From Phoronis australis (lineage: Eukaryota; Phoronida; Phoronidae): a stretch of DNA of 64,000 bases. The notes beneath the pieces are model-generated. The model saw only the letters and a program-made list of their open reading frames with translations, had not been told where the DNA came from and did not search any database. Below, one piece after another: positions 35,337 to 46,969 of this stretch (position 1 is the first letter of the stretch; every line of letters starts with the position of its first letter). The DNA is taken from contig NMRA01000016.1 in assembly GCA_002633005.1 (NCBI GenBank), positions 1,248,897-1,312,896 of the forward strand. Direction: 5' to 3'. The position numbers were made by a program, and so were the translations under genes.

Positions 35337-37505
35337 TACACCGAAAAGTGAGTGTAGTTGAACATATTAACACCAGTTGTTTGGGTATTAGGTCGGGCCC
35401 ATAGGAAAAAAAATATTATTTCCGGGATAAAAAACTAATTCGACTTCTCCAAACTTTTGTTCCCAATGATTCTAGATTTCAGACTTCCCTTATTGCCATC
35501 TCCTACCCTGGTAGTCGCCAATCTCGTACCCCCGGGCCAACCCGCCACAGGTATGACAACTTTGCTGTTTGGAGGGCTGCCCCCTAAGGAGGAAGCCACC
35601 AGAATTCTGCATACCAGTGCTTCTACAAAATGTCACGAGAAAGATCACCCACTAGAGTTTCTGTTAGCAGCCTCGCTATTCTCTGTAGGTAAATGATAAA
35701 AAACTTATCGAGCTTCACCAACCCAAATTAAAAGTTATTGAAACGCCATTTATAGTGTTAGTTCGGATTGCCAAAATTTATCGTGAATGTGAACGTTGCT
35801 ATTTGGGTCTCACATGATAGAGATTTCCCAAATTTCAGCCTGTATTTAAGTTTACTGAAATATCATCATATCTTACGTGATTAGCTTTGAATTGGCAAAA
35901 ATGGACTATACATCAGTCGATTTTCGTGACATGTCTATCAAAAAACAACGAACCCTTGCAAGAAGACACGTTGGGCCGTCACATGGCAACACAATATAAA
36001 ATCTTAAGGTACGCAAAGTGGCCCGTTTGAGTTAGGCCTAACTGCGTTTTGAGCAAACAACAATTGTTATTTTAGAATTTGTGTTATGTGTTTAGGCAGT
36101 GGGCGACTGTTCTAGAGCTTCTAGAAAATACTTTTGTGAGTATTTTGGGGGAGGGGGGCAATTTTGTTTCTTTGTTTAAAATGATCCCGCGTATAAAGAA
36201 AGTTGCAATGTTAACTAAAAAGCATCTCAAAGCTACATGTACTATATTGCAAACAACTATAAGACTGAAAGCAAAAAGTTAAAATGTGAAATTACGTGTA
36301 TGCACGTTAACGTACTATCTCTCTAAGTTTAGTATAACGGGGTCATTGGTAGACGCTCGTGAAACTATTTCCGTAACATAGCACACTCACAATACGCCAT
36401 TTCAGATCATGTTCCAACGCTACTTTCTGTTTTTAACCACCAGTCTTGAGCCTGAATAGATTCGTGTAGTTAAGTGTTATGGAAATGTCACCCAGCGACG
36501 TAATAAAATTATGAATGTGTAAACAGCGCAAAGATACATCTATCACCGGAAGACGTGGGTCGAGAGTATTGTTGGTCGTGAGGCGAGGTCGTGGGTCAAG
36601 GGGGTCGTGGGGTGTGGGGGTCGAGGGACTCGAGGGGATATTGTGACAACCCGTAGCCGAGTGTTGGCTACGGGAGATTCACAAACTTATGATAGTAACA
36701 ATGAATACCATTAGTCACAGGCAAAAACAGATAAAATCTGGGCAATATACATGTATAAACGAACTTGTATAAAAAGAACTAAAATTACAATCAAAAAACA
36801 ACCAAGAAATAATAACACCTTAACGCTCACGGTGATATCAATACGTTTTCAGGGACAAGATGACTGTTATTCAGCAGTCCTTCCTCAACTGATGCAGAGT
36901 TCACCGAAATAGACGGGAGTGGTCTATGATTTTAGTTTAGGTTTTTAGTTTGATAACAGAAAGGAGGTAAATATTGTGTCATATTACTTAACATGGTGTA
37001 TATTTTTAAGTGTTTGGAATAGATTTCCTTTGAGATAAGGACTTTAAGGTAACGTAATCAACGTTCAACAAAATGGGCAGGGGTTTCCCCTAAGACAGGG
37101 GATGCCGCCCACTTGGGCATTTCAATTTAGTTGCAGTTCAACACAACCACCAAAGTAATTGATGTTTTCGAAAAAATTGATACGGGACTCCCCTGTCCCC
37201 GGATTACGGCGGGTGATGACAGCCACTTGGGCATGCTAATTAAACAGTTCATTGCAGCCATGTACTCCAGTTAACGTTCTCAAACAATTGACCTATCACA
37301 AGCTCCGCCCCCTTGCGTAATGTTGACTAGCAAACAATAAGTTTTACCCGCAACGTGTTGTTTGTCGGGTAAAATGGCGGCTTGGAAACAAAGGTGTGTC
37401 AATAATGATGCGTTCTAAATGGTCAGTTAAGCCGTCACTCAAAATCTTGGCCATAGGGATACTCCTGTCCCTGGATTATGGCACTGGATGCTCACAACTT
37501 GCTTA
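35337..37505. repeat. 2.17-kb near-perfect duplicate before the n at 37506
   Basis: More than 99% identical to 37507-39674. Visible differences are a few single bases and one A in a homopolymer. It contains a fragment of the exon 4-5 intron of the gene family (36345-36650 matches 15718-16150) followed by block A sequence (36940-37505). An open frame at 35457-35696 of 79 codons differs at amino-acid level between the copies and resembles nothing I know. Confidence 0.92.
36345..36650. pseudogene. Intron relic of a fourth CTHRC1-like gene copy
   Basis: Similar to 15718-16150 and 50165-50370, which are intronic between exons 5 and 4 of genes 1 and 3. No exon is attached. I infer the remains of a further paralogue broken by later rearrangement. 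The same relic appears at 38514-38819 in the duplicated contig end. Confidence 0.5.
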
Positions 37506-37506
37506 N

Positions 37507-39674
37507 TACACCGAAAAGTGAGTGTAGTTGAACATATTAACACCAGTTGTTTGGGTATTAGGTCGGGCCCATAGGAAAAAAATATTATTTCCGGGATAAA
37601 AAACTAATTCGACTTCTCCAAACTTTTGTTCCCAATGATTCTAGATTTCAGACTTCCCTTATTGCCATCTACTACCCTGGTAGTCGCCAATCTCGCACCC
37701 CCGGGCCAACCCGCCACAGGTATGACAACTTTGCTGTTTGGAGGGCTGCCCCCTAAGGAGGAAGCCACCAGAATTCTGCATACCAGTGCTTCTACAAAAT
37801 GTCACGAGAAAGGTCACCTACTAGAGTTTCTGTTAGCAGCCTCGCTATTCTCTGTAGGCAAATGATAAAAAACTTATCGAGCTTCACCAACCCAAATTAA
37901 AAGTTATTGAAACGCCATTTATAGTGTTAGTTCGGATTGCCAAAATTTATCGTGAATGTGAACGTTGCTATTTGGGTCTCACATGACAGAGATTTCCCAA
38001 ATTTCAGCCTGTATTTAAGTTTACTGAAATATCATCATATCTTACGTGATTAGCTTTGAATTGGCAAAAATGGACTATACATCAGTCGATTTTCGTGACA
38101 TGTCTATCAAAAAACAACGAACCCTTGCAAGAAGACACGTTGGGCCGTCACATGGCAACACAATATCAAATCTTAAGGTACGCAAAGTGGCCCGTTTGAG
38201 TTAGGCCTAACTGCGTTTTGAGCAAACAACAATTGTTATTTTAGAATTTGTGTTATGTGTTTAGGCAGTGGGCGACTGTTCTAGAGCTTCTAGAAAATAC
38301 TTTTGTGAGTATTTTGGGGGAGGGGGGCAATTTTGTTTCTTTGTTTAAAATGATCCCGCGTATAAAGAAAGTTGCAATGTTAACTAAAAAGCATCTCAAA
38401 GCTACATGTACTATATTGCAAACAACTATAAGACTGAAAGCAAAAAGTTAAAATGTGAAATTACGTGTATGCACGTTAACGTACTATCTCTCTAAGTTTA
38501 GTATAACGGGGTCATTGGTAGACGCTCGTGAAACTATTTCCGTAACATAGCACACTCACAATACGCCATTTCAGATCATGTTCCAACGCTACTTTCTGTT
38601 TTTAACCACCAGTCTTGAGCCTGAATAGATTCGTGTAGTTAAGTGTTATGGAAATGTCACCCAGCGACGTAATAAAATTATGAATGTGTAAACAGCGCAA
38701 AGATACATCTATCACCGGAAGACGTGGGTCGAGAGTATTGTTGGTCGTGAGGCGAGGTCGTGGGTCAAGGGGGTCGTGGGGTGTGGGGGTCGAGGGACTC
38801 GAGGGGATATTGTGACAACCCGTAGCCGAGTGTTGGCTACGGGAGATTCACAAACTTATGATAGTAACAATGAATACCATTAGTCACAGGCAAAAACAGA
38901 TAAAATCTGGGCAATATACATGTATAAACGAACTTGTATAAAAAGAACTAAAATTACAATCAAAAAACAACCAAGAAATAATAACACCTTAACGCTCACG
39001 GTGATATCAATACGTTTTCAGGGACAAGATGACTGTTATTCAGCAGTCCTTCCTCAACTGATGCAGAGTTCACCGAAATAGACGGGAGTGGTCTATGATT
39101 TTAGTTTAGGTTTTTAGTTTGATAACAGAAAGGAGGTAAATATTGTGTCATATTACTTAACATGGTGTATATTTTTAAGTGTTTGGAATAGATTTCCTTT
39201 GAGATAAGGACTTTAAGGTAACGTAATCAACGTTCAACAAAATGGGCAGGGGTTTCCCCTAAGACAGGGGATGCCGCCCACTTGGGCATTTCAATTTAGT
39301 TGCAGTTCAACACAACCACCAAAGTAATTGATGTTTTCGAAAAAATTGATACGGGACTCCCCTGTCCCCGGATTACGGCGGGTGATGACAGCCACTTGGG
39401 CATGCTAATTAAACAGTTCATTGCAGCCATGTACTCCAGTTAACGTTCTCAAACAATTGACCTATCACAAGCTCCGCCCCCTTGCGTAATGTTGACTAGC
39501 AAACAATAAGTTTTACCCGCAACGTGTTGTTTGTCGGGTAAAATGGCGGCTTGGAAACAAAGGTGTGTCAATAATGATGCGTTCTAAATGGTCAGTTAAG
39601 CCGTCACTCAAAATCTTGGCCATAGGGATACTCCTGTCCCTGGATTATGGCACTGGATGCTCACAACTTGCTTA
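37507..39674. repeat. 2.17-kb near-perfect duplicate after the n at 37506
   Basis: Partner of 35337-37505. Continues into block A copy A3 on the right only, as expected for the start of a second contig. Confidence 0.92.
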
Positions 39675-42600
39675 ACCATTCAAACCTTATTCACAAAAAT
39701 TGTCCGTTTTCACAATATTTTACACAACGTGTAGCAAAATACCCTATCTACACTCTCGGGAACCTTCAAATGCGACGTATGCACCGTATAAGTGCAACTA
39801 CCTTCAACAGCGTGGCAATTTGTTTTCTACTTATCCGAAGTCAAAAGTTACAGGGCTGTCACTCAAATAGAATCTCCCGCTTACAGGCATAGAGCAGTTT
39901 CGTATGTATCCTCAGTCCTTTCATTCACCGAGTCGACATAATATTGACCGAGTCAACGAGGTGTACATGGCATAGCAAGATGTCACGGAAAATGACGATA
40001 AAACGTAGTTTTGATCCGGAGGGAGTTATGCATCTGCATGCATAAGACCACTGAGAACGAATGAACCGAGTCTGAGCCGTTGAATTGTCTGTTTGATTCA
40101 GTGTTCACTAACACAGCAAGTTGTTAAAAAAGATGAATCCTCCCCGACATTCATTATTTTGATAGGTAATTTGATTTTTCCCTATTTCAAGCTCGTGGTT
40201 ACGGGGTTTCGTTCTTGGTTTCATGATGTTATTCTCCCCGGCGCGTAGTGTGTACACAATGAACTGTTGGCCTAGTTGACATGAGGTGTATCCCTCGTAC
40301 AAAGTTAAAATGTTTTGGTTATAATAAGTTCTCGAAAACGGCTGGATGGTCTTCGCTGAAACTTTCCAAACTTAATATTTATTCAACAATCTCAAAAAGG
40401 CCGTTAGGATTTTTCGCATGCCTTGTTTTTGTGTAATGTAAGAAAGACGATTACGACTATTATTTTTCAAAAATATCTTACGTTTTGCGAGTTTATTTGT
40501 CATAGAAACCAATGTAAGAGACTAATCAAAAATTCCTAATAGCGTTTTTAATATAACTGATGAAGCTTTTATTTAAAAAAGGTTTCATTAAAATCGACTT
40601 AGGCGTTGTTTTGTTATGAATGTACCTTTCTTAGAAGGAAATTTTGACTTTAAAAAGGTGTTAATGTAATAATCATTATAATGTCACATAAATATAAAGT
40701 TTATTTTTATAATCCCTGATATTTTTTGGAAAATATATTATTTTACTTGTTGAAAACGCCTGTTTTTTGTATACGATTTAGAATGGAGGCCACTAAATAA
40801 GGTTTGAGATTAACTTAATATTACACACTCAGTATGACGCCATATCCCCTGAGGCGAGCAGTGCAAAAATGGCCAACTGCAGATTTAGGCAACTGGACGA
40901 AGGGCTGTTAAAAAGGTTGATCGTGGGAGTATTTGCTTGAGCAGGGAAGAAATAAAGACATTAACACGCTCCCAAGGCGACTATCTACTCGCAAAAGGTA
41001 CTTCTAGACTCATAGCAACATGACTGTGATGCGAATTGTGCCGGAAAGATTCCAACGTATAAAAGGCCTATGGCGTAGCCATCATCTCTACTGGTGGCGT
41101 TTGAGACAGGCTAGGGGCTGAATAAGCTAAAACAACCTAGTGATAATATTGAATACACTTGGAAAACACAAAGCTATACCGTACAGAAATTCGTTACTGT
41201 TATGTTTTCAAAGCTAGACAGCTTTCCTTGTTTCTCTTTCTTGAAATGTGGTCCATTTCATACTTTTCCTGCGTGCAACTGGTTATTTTTTTTTCTAGGA
41301 GCCAGTTCTTGGGTTTGTTGCTTGAAATTTTGAAAGTCTGATTGATTTTCACGGGAAATGTGGTTCAACATCTCTGCCACTTTCAGTAGCGTCAATCTGC
41401 GTGCTCAAACTCGGAGTTTCGGTTTGATATTTTTGTTCTTCTATAGAACAGAAAACCAGAGGCTTTGATTTTGAAGTTGAGAACAAGTTATAAGAACTGA
41501 TTTTGGAGCCTGGTGTCAAGACCTTGGCTGTTGTTTTATATCATTCCTTAACAGTCCAGTCCTTCGCTTCTCTGTACGCATAGCACATCACACGGTATGC
41601 GTCTGCTAACGTTTACTGTGCTCCACAGTAGACACCTCTAAGTGTACTTCTACATGTAGATGTGCAGGCAAGCCACGAATAACTATTTTAGAACGCTAAC
41701 AAATCAATTCAAGGACTCATTGTGAACACTGAAAACGGGTTCTGGTGGTGCGTTTATTCATGAAACTTTTGATGTCAAGTATTTCAAGTTTATTTCATGA
41801 AAAGTATAATAAACTTCGAAGTGTTTTGTATTCAATTGAAACTTTGATACCTATACTTTCTATGGTGTATTTAAATATCTAGAACAATTTCAGTCTCCAG
41901 AGTTAGGCAACATGAACAATGGGACATGACGTGATGCGTAATTTATAAACTTGAGCATTCGAAGAAATGCACCATCGAGTTGGACTCGTGCCCATTTATA
42001 ATAAGGACAGTCTCGTTACCCAACCGAAAATTTCCCGGTTTAGTGTTGCGTTAGGTAAACACGTTGTTTTTTAGCAACTCGGCGAAAAAATGAATAATTC
42101 TTGTCTGCTGTGATAAAAAGTGTCAGATTTATTAAAGTATCGCATGTTAGTCTGTCACCGAATGTCTATTGTGGGAATATTCTTAAACGTTCATTTACTT
42201 CTGTTATGTTTGGAAATTAAGATTTGGTAAAATGCTATTTAAGGGAATAAAATAGCATACGAATTTGGTTGTGAGAAGTTTAAATTTTCTTATTGAGTTC
42301 CAAAAAAACAGTTGACAACGACAAAGGTAAGCTTGCTGCTCCTTTCACTCTTCGAGCAAAGCGCATGAATTAAACTAACATTGCAGGGGTGTTTTCGTGA
42401 CCCATCTCAGTAAAAAATAACTAAAAAAAACATTCTTGTGATAATTTTAGTCGTGTGTAAGTGGTTTCGTGGCAGACTCACACTGTTACTGACCAGAACA
42501 TTTATCAATATGTGGGACGTAGGCTAAATAAAATTACATATCAACGCATTTCAACATGACAGATGTAACATGCATGTTTTCAACACAAGTTATACGCCAC

Positions 42601-43200
42601 AGCAACGACTTGGTGGTACTCGACTATTTAAACTGTTTTGGGAAACTTTGATGATCGAACTGGCTAACGACGTCGAGTCGATATTGACTTACTTTTTAAA
42701 TGTCAGAGGGCACTGCTGAAGTAGTCCGGAGGGGAATACGTAAAACAATATCACGTGGCCTTCTTGTACTCGACTGATTCAACGCGTATGGGATAAAGAT
42801 AAATATACAGCCGTTTTCTCTCTATAATCAGGGTCGTCCTACTGCTACTGGACAAAAAGTATGAAAATGGGGACAGCTAATACGGTGTCGGAAATACGTT
42901 ACATTGTGATGCTATCTCTTGTTGATATCTAAAAACGCATTTAGCGTTATTCGGACAGTGTATAATTATTCAAACTGAATTTCATGCAAAAAGAAATTCA
43001 TTCCAAATAATGGGAATCTAAAACGAAATCTAAATAACAATTCAGAAAACGTACCTCAAGAGGTTTTGTTCAGTAGATGCCTTATTGGTTTTAAAGGTAA
43101 GCTATTTTTAAAGGGTAATAGACCCTGTTCCGGTGATTTCAACCAAATGTGTTTTGTGGTTCGTGAGGTTTGCAACAAAGCATTTGTCATGACTTCTTTT
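39675..43200. repeat. Block A, copy A3
   Basis: Counterpart of 400-4560 in the same order. 41630-42600 is the best preserved part and includes 'atgcaccatcgagttggact', shared by all three block A copies. 40870-41630 has no partner in A1. No gene recognised. Confidence 0.7.
42620..42800. mobile_element. Solo terminal fragment of the 'gcgtatgggataaa' element
   Basis: About 180 bp similar in the same orientation to 44360-44541 and in inverse orientation to 54955-55140. It ends at the same 'acgcgtatgggataaa' border. Confidence 0.65.
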
Positions 43201-43336
43201 TGAGAAGTCGAAAGTGTTTTACAAATGAGGAAGTCTTCTGTGCAAGGAAATAATAAAAAACTGGATAACCCTTCAAAAGAATGTGGGTATGTCGGAAAGA
43301 TCAAAATCTTAGAAAAGAAAAACTCAGTGACAATGC

Positions 43337-43880
43337 TTGCATGACCGCTATTCAGCCACTGATATGAAAAGAATCATTTTCACTGATGAAGAAGACTTGA
43401 CTCCAGAAATCGCTAAAAATCGCCAACAGGATCGTGTTTATGGGAAACAAAACGAGAAATTCAGCCTTCTCGGAACTATCAGAAGACGTGAAGGAACACA
43501 AACATTAATTTTATTTACACTGATATTGTCAAGGTTAATAGTCAATGCTACATGCAGTTGTTGGATGAAAATCTCCAGGATTGCAGGCGACTTTATCCTG
43601 GAAACAAGTACGAGTTCCAGCAAGATGGGGCTCCTTCACTCACGATCAAGATAACCCTGGCTCGTTTGGAAGAGGCCACACCAAAATTCATCAAAACGGA
43701 TGAGTGGCCTCAACTCAGTCCTGAATGCAATCTAATAGACTATGCCATACCTGACTCTTTGAAGGAGGGAATGAGAGACAAATTGACTGAGCAGGAGATA
43801 AAAGACGAGAATTATATCATGGGAGGAAATCTCAATGGAAGAAGTACACAAAACGTACCGAGGGTGGCATAGATAAAGAA
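43337..43880 (+). pseudogene. Mariner-type (DD37D) transposase relic
   Basis: The first frame gives FTDEEDLTPEIAKNRQ and DRVYGKQNE, holding the first catalytic Asp. After a frameshift between 43500 and 43552 the second frame gives MQLLDENLQDCRRLYPG, FQQDGAPS (second Asp) and SPECNLIDYAI (third Asp). There are 37 residues between the second and third Asp. A second frameshift near 43818 leads to WEEISMEEVHKTYRGWH and a stop. The N-terminal helix-turn-helix region is missing. This is the catalytic domain of a Tc1/mariner transposase, now dead. Confidence 0.88.
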
Positions 43881-44541
43881 ATATCCCAAGAGACAATATT
43901 CCGAAGGTCTCGGTTGATACGCGGAATAATTTCGAGAGGGATATTACTTCATTTACGCTTTGTATTTCTCCCATACGCGTCAAAATCCTAATTTTCTTTC
44001 ATCCAGATATTTCACGTGGCGGATCACATCTTAAATGTATGAACTTATGCGTTAGGATACAGGTTTTCTATAGTAAAAGAAAGAGTATTAAATGTAACGA
44101 TTTATTACTTAAAAAGAGATAACAAAGACGAAAACAACGATAATTGTGCACTGAACATTTCCTGGAAATAGTTTTAAAAATAATAATATTATTGATATTG
44201 TTGTTACCGAGTAATCGGCGTCTGGCTTGCAGACGATATGATATTTAGCAATTAAAAACTGGGGCACAAGTGTCATATAATTAATAGTTTTGTTCCAGAT
44301 GTTAAGATTGGGACCTGACTGCATGTTGAGTGTTACTTGCACGGCTGCAGTTGTGTTACTTTGACCTATTTTCGAACAGTTTGATGATCTAACAGACTAA
44401 CAACGTTGATCCCACATTGACCTACTTTTTGAATTTTCCATGTCAAAGGGCACTGTTGAAGTAATGCGGAAGAGGAATTCGAAAAACAATATCACGTAGC
44501 CGTATTGCACTCGACTGATTCAACGCGTATGGGATAAATGC
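43881..44541. mobile_element. Non-coding element copy, inverse of 54955-55686
   Basis: Contains a palindromic part (43881-43960, 'aatatccc..gggatatt') and a unit bounded by inverted tcccatacgcgt (43974) and acgcgtatggga (44537). The whole reads as the reverse complement of 54955-55665. It directly follows the transposase relic, so both may derive from one element. Confidence 0.65.
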
Positions 44542-44948
44542 TCAGAGGCATTTCTGGTTTGAAGAAACTGTTTCTTTTATTCGATATATCATTGTTGCTG
44601 CTGACGTTTTTAATTTGACAGTACTCGCACAATTGAACATAGATCACTTTTATATTTCGCACATTTGTTGATGATATCCTCAGGTTTATCTGTAAGAAAT
44701 CTGAAAAATGTTTTCTCTGTTGATGAGAAATTGCTAGTCAAAACGTAGTTCACTTTCTTGGGACACATTTTATCACGCCAAGCTTCGACCGGGAAAATAT
44801 CGTCTGCTAAAGTAGGTTACCACTGGTAACTGAGTATAATCAAGGAGTGTAGTAGTAAAGGAGAGTTCAGTTGTGAGTTCGCTGTTACCGCTAATACCAG
44901 CGCCGTCAAGTGGTGACTAAGCAACTGTCAACCAGGAAGCGCCAAAAC
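44542..44948. other. Unassigned sequence upstream of the THAP relic
   Basis: Nothing recognised apart from a possible leader for the THAP frame. Confidence 0.35.
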
Positions 44949-44949
44949 A

Positions 44950-46188
44950 ATGGGGAAGGACGCATTTTGCAGTGCGATGAATTGCATGAATTCATCCACG
45001 AAAACCCCAGACGTGTCATTTTTTTAGGTTTCCTAAGGATCGAGAAAGGTAAGGATTATCTGTTATTGGCTTTCATTTTGTGTGTTCTGTTCACGGTTGT
45101 TAGACCAGTCGATCGCAGTCCCGTTGCCACTGTTGTCTGCCGTGTAGGCTAGGCCTACTGTACAGCCGGGCTGCCGGCGGAAGGACTATGATGAACGTAC
45201 GATGTGATCGTCAGCTTTTTGGATACTTGCAGTCCATGAATTCCAAATCAAAATGCCATCCGTACGATCGCAGGGATAATTTTAGGAAAACATACCCATG
45301 CCCATGGCCATGGGTAATATGACTGGTGACACGGCCATGGCACAATCACAGCCACAGGGCCACAAGTCTGTCGTGAGTCAAGTTAGGGAATCTGTGGGTC
45401 TCGGTGAAAAGGTGAAAAAATCAACATAAGTTTAATGTGCCAGTTGGACCAATTAAGTTAAGCAGTGCGTTATTCAAAACTTAATTCTATGTGCCAATGA
45501 TGCGGGGGCGCGGCCCTGATAAAATGTCCGTGGATCAATATTTGAGTCCGAGTTTTTTTCAGTTGAAACCAAAACGCTATTGTCTCTATCACAATCACAG
45601 TACGACAGGAATTCTGTAGTGTAGTGTACTTTAGTGTAGGCTACCAGTCTTCTGTGAGCCTAGTGAGTATGAGGTTTGTTCCTGAGTCTCTCAGTCATTG
45701 ATTTCTGTTCAGGTGCAAGCGCTGGGAGCTGACCTTATGAATAGAGATGCAGCCTATTTGTCCAAGAACTGCAAGTTATGCTCTCATCACTTCGAGGACT
45801 CCATGTTCATGAGTGAAGAACAAGCTGGTATTGACTGCAGTGCCCGAACAATATTTGATGTCCCGAATCCACCAAAAATGAAGATGTCAGGGTCAAAAAG
45901 TTCATCGGAAATTATATTACAGCTCTGGAATAGGCTTTTTGCATTTCTGATTATCGTCTCACAAAGCAAGTACAGTGGAAGATCACGAGTAGAAAGGACA
46001 ATTAATCAAAATCTGGTTTTCGCATTTTATTAAGGTTGATCAGATTGAAACATTTTATGAACGGTTCGCCTGTGATTTGGAGAGAGCCAAAGTGAAACTG
46101 ATGGATCATTCAGAGTCTGAGTGGTGGGCTGAAATTTTGTTAAACCCAAGCTGTCCGTATCATTTGCTTCAAGATGACAAACACCTCT
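44950..46188 (+). pseudogene. THAP zinc-finger gene relic
   Basis: The proposed first exon 44950-45048 gives MGKDAFCSAMNCMNSS and TPDVSFF. After one extra T in a run of seven T it gives RFPKDRE before a GTAAGG donor. This is the first half of a THAP domain (C-x4-C, then FFRFPKD). The second exon starts at 45713 after TCTGTTCAG and gives RCKRW, then after another frameshift AAYLSKNCKLCSHHFEDSMF (C-x2-H pair) and TIFDVPNPP (AVPT-like end of the domain). A third exon 46035-46188 (YERFACDLERAKVKLMDHSE, ending before GTGAGT) has no known domain. THAP domains bind DNA in host factors and P-element-type transposases. Two frameshifts suggest a pseudogene; sequencing error in the T run cannot be excluded. 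Confidence 0.75.
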
Positions 46189-46769
46189 GTGAGTAAATTA
46201 GTTTTCAGCTTTATTTATAACGCACTTCTTTGGCGAAAAGTGCTGTTGTTTGCTAGTGAATTAATAGAGAGTGACAAGGTTGGTCAGATTTTTTTGTTGT
46301 ATTGGTTGGTGTATGTGTTGCCTATTTTGTACGTTTTTGGAAATTGTGATTAATTTAAGCCCCAGTTGTGGCTAGATGTATCAGATATGATCTTGTGGTC
46401 TGGCTTTAACTTACCTGAAATATTTACTGTTATTGATAATAGGAACAGTGGGTATATAAAATAAAATTTTGGTTTTATCATCCTAGTGTTTCGACCGGTA
46501 ACCATTATGGCGAATGGTAAAATGGCGGAGTGAACTCTCCTGTACTAGTACACTCCTTAGTATAATGCTCAAGCCAAAGGATCTTGACGACAGATATCCG
46601 CATTCAAATTAGAGATCGGTGATTTACTACAAGTGAGAGAACACGAGAGAAACCTTTCACTGAATTAAAATATCGCTTTTATGGAAATTATGAGTCTTAT
46701 TTTTTATAGTGAATACGTGTCAGTACAGTGCCCTTTGTTGAACATGCCATTGTTGCGCGTGCTCATTTA

Positions 46770-46880
46770 AGTGTTCTATTTTAACGTTCCCGATGACGTC
46801 AGCCGCTGAGTGTGATATTGGTGAAGTCGACGACTCTAAACCCTTGCGGCCCGGGTTCGAAACTGGCCTCAGTTTCCGCC
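46770..46880 (+). mobile_element. Possible tRNA-like SINE fragment
   Basis: 'ggcccgggttcgaaactgg' at about 46845-46863 fits a pol III B box, with a weak A-box-like 'ttggtgaagtcg' about 45 bp upstream. No tail or target duplication is clear, and it does not fold as a tRNA in my hands. Confidence 0.3.
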
Positions 46881-46969
46881 AAAATGATATCTCACTAGTG
46901 AGATAACTAAATGGGTTATTATACGGTAGTATTGGCCATTCGACGCTAATATTGTGGTATAAAATTAGT

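Noticed and set aside
35457-35696. 79-codon frame repeated at 37626-37865
   Set aside because: Repeated only because the whole 2.17-kb segment is duplicated at an n. The few differences between copies change amino acids, and there is no known relative.
36640-36680. Hairpin cccgtagcc / ggctacggg as a Helitron 3' end
   Set aside because: No CTRR terminus follows the hairpin and no Rep/helicase sequence is near.
42620-44541. Direct repeats 42620-42800 and 44360-44541 as LTRs of a retrotransposon
   Set aside because: No primer-binding site, gag/pol or TG..CA ends; the sequence between is block A and a mariner relic. A third copy shows it is the end of another element.
44910-45152. 80-codon frame starting MVTKQLSTRKRQ
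   Set aside because: This is the wrong frame over the THAP exon; the frame one base away gives the C-x4-C and FFRFPKD parts of a THAP domain.
46840-46870. tRNA gene around 'gggttcgaaac'
   Set aside because: Only a B-box-like word; no cloverleaf with acceptor stem could be drawn.
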